Shown piece by piece: positions 16,548 through 22,090 of a stretch of DNA of 43,580 nt. The notes under the pieces were generated by a model, which saw nothing but the letters and a program-made list of their open reading frames with translations, ran no database searches and was not told the DNA's origin. The stretch's first letter is position 1, and each line of letters begins with the position of its first letter. Origin of the DNA: a virus; IMG/VR virus record IMGVR_UViG_3300031351_000221, positions 1-43,580 of that record; one strand, 5' to 3'. A program made the position numbers and the translations under genes.

Positions 16548-17308
16548 AAAATATATGGATGTTTTGGAAAAACCCACCAGGACAAACAAATCCTCCAGCC
16601 TACATAAAACTTTGTATGGAGACTGTTAATAAACATTGTAATACAGATTTTGATATTAACTTAGTAACTACTGAAAATGTTAAACACTTTTTGCCGAACA
16701 TCTCTCCAATGTTTTTTAAAATTGCTCAGATAAATAATCTTTCAAATTATTTGCGGTATCACTTGTTGCGTGAACACGGTGGAATTTGGCTCGACGCAGA
16801 TGTAATTCTATTCAAAAGTCTGAAACCGACGCTTGATCTATTAAGAGATGGAATTGATCTGGTGGCAACCGCATCTCCTACACTCAGATACGGAGAACCA
16901 GAGAGCGGATTTCTTCTGTCCACCAAAGGCGGTGCGACGATCACCAAGGCCGTCTCTTTGATTGAATACGCTTTAAGCCTTCACCCACCAGGACATATCT
17001 TCAAATGGGGGTCGCTGGGTCCGGGCACGGTCAGACAAGCTGTCAAGGGGCGCAAGTACCACCATCTCGACCATCGGCTGCTAATGCCAATCGCATCATG
17101 GGAAGCATTTAGATTCGAAGGTAAGGAATCAATAGACAAGTATTGTAATGATAAATCGTTTGGAGTTATGTTGTTCCACCAGATGTTTAAACAAAGTAAT
17201 AGTAAATTTTTATCAATGTCCAGAGAGCAATTGCTAAATTCGCCAACATTGTTGGGAGGTATTTTCAGAATGGCGATTGAAAAGGCAGGGGTGAATAATG
17301 ACATGTGA
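16544..17308 (+). CDS. Capsular polysaccharide synthesis-like glycosyltransferase (GT32/Caps_synth)
   Basis: A 254-aa GT-A transferase. IWMFWKNPPGQTNPPAY opens the fold, and LSNYLRYHLLREHGGIWLDADVILF (66-90) holds the DAD metal motif typical of Gly_transf_sug / Caps_synth enzymes. Overlaps the HNH end. Composition changes inside the gene: the first ~300 nt are AT-rich like the preceding cassette, about 16880-17110 is GC-richer like the replication backbone, then AT-rich again, suggesting mosaic origin. Donor and acceptor are unknown. Confidence 0.75.
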   Translation: MKNIWMFWKNPPGQTNPPAYIKLCMETVNKHCNTDFDINLVTTENVKHFLPNISPMFFKIAQINNLSNYLRYHLLREHGGIWLDADVILFKSLKPTLDLLRDGIDLVATASPTLRYGEPESGFLLSTKGGATITKAVSLIEYALSLHPPGHIFKWGSLGPGTVRQAVKGRKYHHLDHRLLMPIASWEAFRFEGKESIDKYCNDKSFGVMLFHQMFKQSNSKFLSMSREQLLNSPTLLGGIFRMAIEKAGVNNDM

Positions 17309-18128
17309 TGAGAATCGAACATGCTTCATGACAGTAGCTAATCAACCATACCAAAAATATGTCCCATGGTTCCTGTATTTCCTAAACAGAGCATATCCAG
17401 AAGCACATAAGTTAGTGCTTCTCGACGTTGCATTAACAGACAACATCCGCCAGATGCTCACTTTATTGTCGGGCAACTTCGAGGTACGAGAGCGAGCCTT
17501 TCCGGCATACACTCATACGGACGCCAATACAATCAAATGCCTCCGGTGGTTGACTTTCGAACCAGCCTTCGAACAGTACGACTGCATGTCTATCGGCGAC
17601 GTAGATATGGCGACCTATGTTGAGAATCCATCGTACATGGATCAGCATCTCGCACATTGCAACCAGCTAGGAATCCCGTACAGTAATTTTATCAGACCGC
17701 CACAGGCCGGGCCGAGACGGATGGGCGGCATCCATGTCGTCAAACCAAGAGAGTGGTTTGCGGCGATGCTACCCATAATCAATAAGTATCGCCCAATGCT
17801 TAAAGCCGGTCAAATTCACCTTCCAAAACAGGGTTTTAACGAACAACTCCTGCTACGCATGGTATTGGAATCAAGCCTGGGAGAACCACCTGCCAACCTG
17901 TCCAAAACATATTGGCTCTCACTAGCAACATCGAATCACCACGGTACGCATATTCGACTTGCTGAATGTGGTGGCATCAGGGGACTCAAAGGAGCAAGAG
18001 GTTATCGGGATCACAAGCCCGAAATTTTAGCCGCTGTCAAAACACCTCTGTTTCAACGGTTATCAGCCATGTCCCCACAAATTGGTGGCATCCTGGTAGC
18101 AATCGCACGCGCATATGAAAATTTCTAA
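17298..18128 (+). CDS. Putative GT-A glycosyltransferase
   Basis: A 276-aa protein that looks like a nucleotide-diphospho-sugar transferase. CFMTVANQPYQKYVPWFLYFLN resembles the N-terminal half of GT8-like folds, and YDCMSIGDVDMATYVE holds a DVD metal motif after a hydrophobic strand; GGIHVVKPREWF follows as in such enzymes. It is GC-richer than the genes before it. Overlaps the previous stop. Last gene before the DnaE C-half, ending 40 nt upstream of it. Family assignment is by fold pattern only. Confidence 0.6.
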   Translation: MTCDENRTCFMTVANQPYQKYVPWFLYFLNRAYPEAHKLVLLDVALTDNIRQMLTLLSGNFEVRERAFPAYTHTDANTIKCLRWLTFEPAFEQYDCMSIGDVDMATYVENPSYMDQHLAHCNQLGIPYSNFIRPPQAGPRRMGGIHVVKPREWFAAMLPIINKYRPMLKAGQIHLPKQGFNEQLLLRMVLESSLGEPPANLSKTYWLSLATSNHHGTHIRLAECGGIRGLKGARGYRDHKPEILAAVKTPLFQRLSAMSPQIGGILVAIARAYENF

Positions 18129-18130
18129 TT

Positions 18131-18163
18131 TTGTGGAATAACCGACTGACTTAGAGGTATAAT
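18131..18163 (+). promoter_or_regulatory. Promoter-like element before the DnaE C-half
   Basis: TATAAT at 18158-18163 lies 17 nt downstream of GGAATA (18135-18140). The same arrangement, with 22 of 33 identical positions and the same spacing, precedes ssb at 20999-21031, and both directly follow a TAA stop. The -10 box is only 5 nt from ATG 18169, so a transcript from here would be nearly leaderless, a point against simple promoter function. Confidence 0.45.
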
Positions 18164-18168
18164 GTGGT

Positions 18169-20997
18169 ATGATCGAGTTTACCAATTGCAAGTGCAACGT
18201 TGAGAAGGGTAAATTTAGTATCAACGATATCCCTCTGGATTGCCCTGCTGTGTGGCGGCTGATCGCTGGTGGTCATACGGTTGGTGTTTTTCAACTTGAG
18301 AAGAATCTAGGACAGGATTGGGCCAAAAAGGTACGTCCCAATAATATCGAGGAACTAGCGGCGCTCGTGAGTCTTCTTCGACCTGGGCCGTTAGAATGTA
18401 TCGGAGAAAACACGCTCATCACACGGCGAAGAGAGGGTCGTGGTGCAAATAAGTGTGGATATTCTAATTACCGCTCAACTATTAAAGAATTATATAATCA
18501 ATATTGTGAAGTGCAAAAACATTATACCAAAATGAGAGGATTGAGCGAGAATCATCCTTGTTCAAAGTTATCCCAGAATCAAGTCAGTCAAATCAAAAGA
18601 TTATTGAATGATGGCCAACTGACACAAAAAGAAATTGCCCAAAAATTCGGAGTCCAGCAGTATACAATCAGTAGAATAAAACGCGGAAAATCATATGATA
18701 GCAATAAGGTTATTAGCAGCGAGATAACAAAAAAATTAAATATTATTTCAGTAGATACTCAAAGTGGAAAATTAATAAACAATAAAATCGAAGCCGTTTT
18801 GTTTAAGGGGAGGGGTAGTGTTTACTCTGTTAGGGTACGAACTAGCTGGACTTTTGCTGCTCAAGCTAGCTGGCTCGATATTCGCGCGACAACCAATCAC
18901 TGCTTTTTAACTTTAAGAGGGTGGAAACAGTTGGGGGACATAAAGCCTGGTGATTATGTCGCAATTTTCACCGGTAAAAGAGGCGGAACTATAAGAAAAG
19001 ATAATTCTGGAGCACATATCCAAGGATACAAAAATTTTAGAAATATAGCATTTTACAATTGGCAATATAATTGTGCATGTTGTAATTGGCAGGAAGCTTC
19101 ATTAGACGTAAATCATCTAGTAGGAAATAGATATACAAATAATAACGCAGATAATTTAGCCTGGCTGTGTCCGAATCATCATAGAATGTATACAGATGGA
19201 AAATTATCTGAAAAAACTATCCGTGAAATGAGGGAAAAATATAGATTGCCTCAAATATCCGATACTCGTTTTGTACGAGTAGAAGAAATTAAATATGAAG
19301 GAGAAGAAAATTTATACGACATAGCCGTGGAAGGCCCACACAATAATTATTTAGCTGGTAATTTTGTGGTTCATAATTCTGGGATGTCTCAAGATTATGT
19401 CGATATCAAATTTGGTCGCAAGAAACACTCGTATATTCACCCATCCTTGAAACCAATTCTTGAACAGACTTACGGTTGTATGGTCTATCAGGAACAGGCA
19501 ATCAAAATTGCTACTGATATAGCTGGTTTTAGTCCTGAAAATGCCGATCAACTTCGGTCCGCCATTGGTAAGAAAAAACCTGAACTCATGGCAAAACTCA
19601 AAAGCAAGTTCACCCAGGGTGCTCAGGAACATGGAAAAATAGCTCGCGGCATAGCTGAAGAAATATTCGGCTGGATCGAAAAATGCCAAAGGTATAGCTT
19701 CAATTTGTCACATGCTGTATCTTATGCTATGATAAGTTATCAAACAAGTTGGTTAAAGTGCCACTTCCCGCACGAATTCTTCACCAGCTACCTGACATAT
19801 TCACAGTACAAAAGCGATCCCAAGGAAGAAATTTATAAACTGGTACAGGACGCCAGACTTTTTGGCGTAGATATTCTGCCCCCGGATATCCGCCGTGGGA
19901 ATATCCACTTTCAGATGACCGAAAAACCACAGAAAGGCGTAGCATTCGGTCTGGCGCACATCAGGGGTGTCGGAGCCTCTGCCATCGAGAAGATCATCTC
20001 AGCAGCCTCTACAATACCAGGAACGGGCTCTCTGGAGACCTGGGCCAGCTTCCTCGCAGCAGTTCCAGACTTCCACAGAAATGTTGGGATTGCCCTCATC
20101 AAATCGGGTGCCTGTGATTGTTATCAGATGGATCGTAGCGAAATGGTGCGCGAGCTTGAGGTAATACTTGGCACAACCGCCCATAACTCGACCGGCAAAA
20201 GGGTTGAGATCAAGGGGCTGACCAATAAAGAGAAAATGTACTTTTTCGAACAGCTACGACAAGGTGCGATGACTACCCAAGAGATTCTGGTCCAGATGGC
20301 TCAGCCCCCAGGCGAAAAGACCAAGACGATGAATCAGATGATCAAGAAAGAGCTTGTAGCCGCAGCAATTGGATATCTCGATCAGGCCGGGTCTGCGTTT
20401 GATGGCATCGTGGATGGGGATAGTAAATTCGTGTACACGTATCCCGCAGAGAAAGAAGCTTGGCTCGGAGCCATTGGTAATCGCACCAAGAAACAGATCG
20501 AAGAATTGATGATCCAGAATGGCTATCAGGATATAGTAGTCAAGCCACCTTGCAACAATGATGCTCGACGAAGAATAGTAGCCGCCAAAGCTGCGATGCT
20601 TGAGACACCCCTTGATGATAACAGCACGGCCATCGCTGCCGCTGAAAAGCACTTCCTGGGTATAGCTCTTTCGTGTTCTCCAGCCGACGATGCCGATGAC
20701 AGTTTGGCAACTCACACCTGTTTAGAAGTCGCAAAAGCACCGAATAATGAAGATATTGTTGTTTGTGTTATTATCGATGGTGTTAAGCATACGAAAACTA
20801 AACGAGGAAGCAATCCCGGTCAGTCTATGTGCTTTCTGACAATATCCGACTCGACTTATTCAATTGACCATGCAGTTGTTTTTCCTGACGCATTTGAACG
20901 ACTAAAAGCATTTTGTAAGGATGACTTGATCTGTTTGATTTACGGGCAGAAGAAAAACGGTAGCTTCATTATTTGTAATATACAAAAATTGATGTAA
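18169..20997 (+). CDS. dnaE: DNA polymerase III alpha (DnaE), C-terminal half with intein
   Basis: C-terminal part of the split polymerase: 942 aa, about 615 after intein removal. It starts MIEFTN and reaches the fingers at INDIPLDCPAVWRLI and VGVFQLE, which in E. coli directly follow the KFDFLG region found at the end of the 7962-11405 product. After RPGPLE/SGMS (intein site) come YGCMVYQEQAIKIA, FNLSHAVSYAMISYQTSWLKCHFP and FGLAHIRGVGASAIEKI. A C-terminal OB domain (VCVIIDGVKHTKT to CNIQKLM, about 860-942) closes it. No catalytic Asp is in this half, so it must pair with the N-half to work. ATG 18169 is the only start that keeps the homologous region. Confidence 0.9.
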   Translation: MIEFTNCKCNVEKGKFSINDIPLDCPAVWRLIAGGHTVGVFQLEKNLGQDWAKKVRPNNIEELAALVSLLRPGPLECIGENTLITRRREGRGANKCGYSNYRSTIKELYNQYCEVQKHYTKMRGLSENHPCSKLSQNQVSQIKRLLNDGQLTQKEIAQKFGVQQYTISRIKRGKSYDSNKVISSEITKKLNIISVDTQSGKLINNKIEAVLFKGRGSVYSVRVRTSWTFAAQASWLDIRATTNHCFLTLRGWKQLGDIKPGDYVAIFTGKRGGTIRKDNSGAHIQGYKNFRNIAFYNWQYNCACCNWQEASLDVNHLVGNRYTNNNADNLAWLCPNHHRMYTDGKLSEKTIREMREKYRLPQISDTRFVRVEEIKYEGEENLYDIAVEGPHNNYLAGNFVVHNSGMSQDYVDIKFGRKKHSYIHPSLKPILEQTYGCMVYQEQAIKIATDIAGFSPENADQLRSAIGKKKPELMAKLKSKFTQGAQEHGKIARGIAEEIFGWIEKCQRYSFNLSHAVSYAMISYQTSWLKCHFPHEFFTSYLTYSQYKSDPKEEIYKLVQDARLFGVDILPPDIRRGNIHFQMTEKPQKGVAFGLAHIRGVGASAIEKIISAASTIPGTGSLETWASFLAAVPDFHRNVGIALIKSGACDCYQMDRSEMVRELEVILGTTAHNSTGKRVEIKGLTNKEKMYFFEQLRQGAMTTQEILVQMAQPPGEKTKTMNQMIKKELVAAAIGYLDQAGSAFDGIVDGDSKFVYTYPAEKEAWLGAIGNRTKKQIEELMIQNGYQDIVVKPPCNNDARRRIVAAKAAMLETPLDDNSTAIAAAEKHFLGIALSCSPADDADDSLATHTCLEVAKAPNNEDIVVCVIIDGVKHTKTKRGSNPGQSMCFLTISDSTYSIDHAVVFPDAFERLKAFCKDDLICLIYGQKKNGSFIICNIQKLM
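18397..19377 (+). mobile_element. HNH intein in DnaE (RPGPLE/SGMS site)
   Basis: In-frame intein of 327 aa. It begins CIGENTLIT, has block B RATTNHCFLT, block F LYDIAVEGPHNNYL and ends VVHN before Ser+1. The insertion is an HNH nuclease (CACCNWQE, SLDVNHLVG, WLCPNHH at about 19072-19190) with a helix-turn-helix (LTQKEIAQKFGVQQYTISRI, about 18619-18678). Its endonuclease differs in class from the LAGLIDADG intein in the other half, so the two inteins have separate origins. Splicing residues are all present. Confidence 0.9.
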
Positions 20998-20998
20998 T

Positions 20999-21031
20999 TT
21001 ATGGAACAAATACTCGATTTGGACGTATAAT
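20999..21031 (+). promoter_or_regulatory. Promoter-like element before ssb
   Basis: TATAAT at 21026-21031 is 17 nt downstream of GGAACA (21003-21008). The element matches 18131-18163 at 22 of 33 positions with identical spacing. Here the leader before the ssb ATG is about 40 nt, compatible with a normal promoter for ssb, sigma and the second glycan cassette. Confidence 0.55.
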
Positions 21032-21072
21032 AAGAAGAGTGGACTGATTTCTAGACATGAAAGGTGAAGAAA

Positions 21073-21489
21073 ATGGCAGAACTTGGTGTATTCGGTGTTG
21101 GTGTTGCGACGGCAGACCCGGAGATACGTTACGTCGGACAGAACAATACGGCGGTATGCACCGTCAACTTGGCTTTTAACCGGAGCTATCAGGACAAGGA
21201 AAAGAAGTGGCAGCAGGAACCTTGTTTTCTCAGGGCTCAGGTTTGGGGTGCTCGCGCCGACCGGATGGCAGAACTTGTCAAGAAGGGCCAACCGATGTAC
21301 GTGTGTGGGTACATGAAGCAGGATTCGTGGGTGAAGGATGGCCAGAAGAGAATTTCGTTCTCGATCACTCTCCGCGATTTCCAGTTGTGTGAAAAGAACG
21401 GAAAAAAGAAGAGTGAGCCGCAACCAACGAACACTACAACTTCCTCGGCAGAATTACCTGCTGGTGGCGATGACGACATCCCGTTCTAG
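21073..21489 (+). CDS. ssb: Single-stranded DNA-binding protein
   Basis: A 138-aa bacterial-type SSB. The start is ATG 21073 with AAGGTGA spaced normally upstream; the GTG at 21064 is in that ribosome site. The OB fold shows GVFGVGVATADPEIRYV, NTAVCTVNLAFNRSY, and FLRAQVWGARADRMAELVKKG, then YVCGYMKQDSW. A flexible Ser/Thr/Pro-rich linker leads to the acidic tip GGDDDIPF, which in bacteria binds partners such as PriA, RecO and the clamp-loader chi subunit. It coats ssDNA at the fork and sits right behind DnaE. Confidence 0.95.
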   Translation: MAELGVFGVGVATADPEIRYVGQNNTAVCTVNLAFNRSYQDKEKKWQQEPCFLRAQVWGARADRMAELVKKGQPMYVCGYMKQDSWVKDGQKRISFSITLRDFQLCEKNGKKKSEPQPTNTTTSSAELPAGGDDDIPF

Positions 21490-21502
21490 GAAGTATTTAT
21501 GA

Positions 21503-22090
21503 ATGAGACGTAAGCAGTCATTAAATCGATTCATTGTTTGCTTGGCAAAGAGAATTGCGACTATTTATCCCAGCAATTGTGCCGACGAAAAAGACTACGT
21601 CCAAATCGGACATTTGACACTAGCAGAAATCAACAGGGGTGAACATAAGCATCGCAATTTCCGTGCATACGCAATTGTGGCAATAGCTAATACAATGCGG
21701 AATGCCGCTTTAGATGCGATGTTCGCTGCGTCTGCTCCACGAAGAGTGAAAAAGCAGGTGTACGAAATAAAGATGCTCCTTGCTGCTGGCAAGACAAAAC
21801 AGGAGATATGCAAAAAATTGAATATCACCCCAAGCACACTTGCCAATCTACGATCGCTCATCTTCACGGAATCTTGGCACATGCTGTTCCAAGAGCCAAC
21901 GAGAGAGTCAGAACCGTTTTCTGTTCTCGATGACCTTTTGTCGTCTGGCGATTTGACTGCGGAGGATCGGGCCTTTCTCAAGGCAAAGTTCAGCGGTACT
22001 TCTGACAATCTCGGCCTGAGTCGGAAACAACTGTATTCAAGGGTAAAAAGCCTAAGACCAAAACTGGCACGGAGTGGTTATGGAATCTGA
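21503..22090 (+). CDS. Phage sigma-70-like RNA polymerase sigma factor
   Basis: A 195-aa protein with a sigma region 2-like N-terminal half (DEKDYVQIGHLTLAEINRG, then FRAYAIVAIANTMRNAALDA, about 27-75) and a C-terminal helix-turn-helix with GKTKQEICKKLNITPSTLANL (about 95-115). A further helical stretch ends LSRKQLYSRVKSL. Such proteins redirect host RNA polymerase to phage middle or late promoters. It is weakly similar to known sigmas by eye, hence moderate confidence. It overlaps the following glycosyltransferase by 11 nt. Confidence 0.65.
   Translation: MRRKQSLNRFIVCLAKRIATIYPSNCADEKDYVQIGHLTLAEINRGEHKHRNFRAYAIVAIANTMRNAALDAMFAASAPRRVKKQVYEIKMLLAAGKTKQEICKKLNITPSTLANLRSLIFTESWHMLFQEPTRESEPFSVLDDLLSSGDLTAEDRAFLKAKFSGTSDNLGLSRKQLYSRVKSLRPKLARSGYGI

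Noticed and set aside
11380-18200. Split intein joining the two DnaE halves in trans
   Set aside because: The end of the N-half (INQNEKGIET) has no intein block A or B, and the start of the C-half (MIEFTNCKCN) no block F or HN end. Both inteins found are complete and act in cis.
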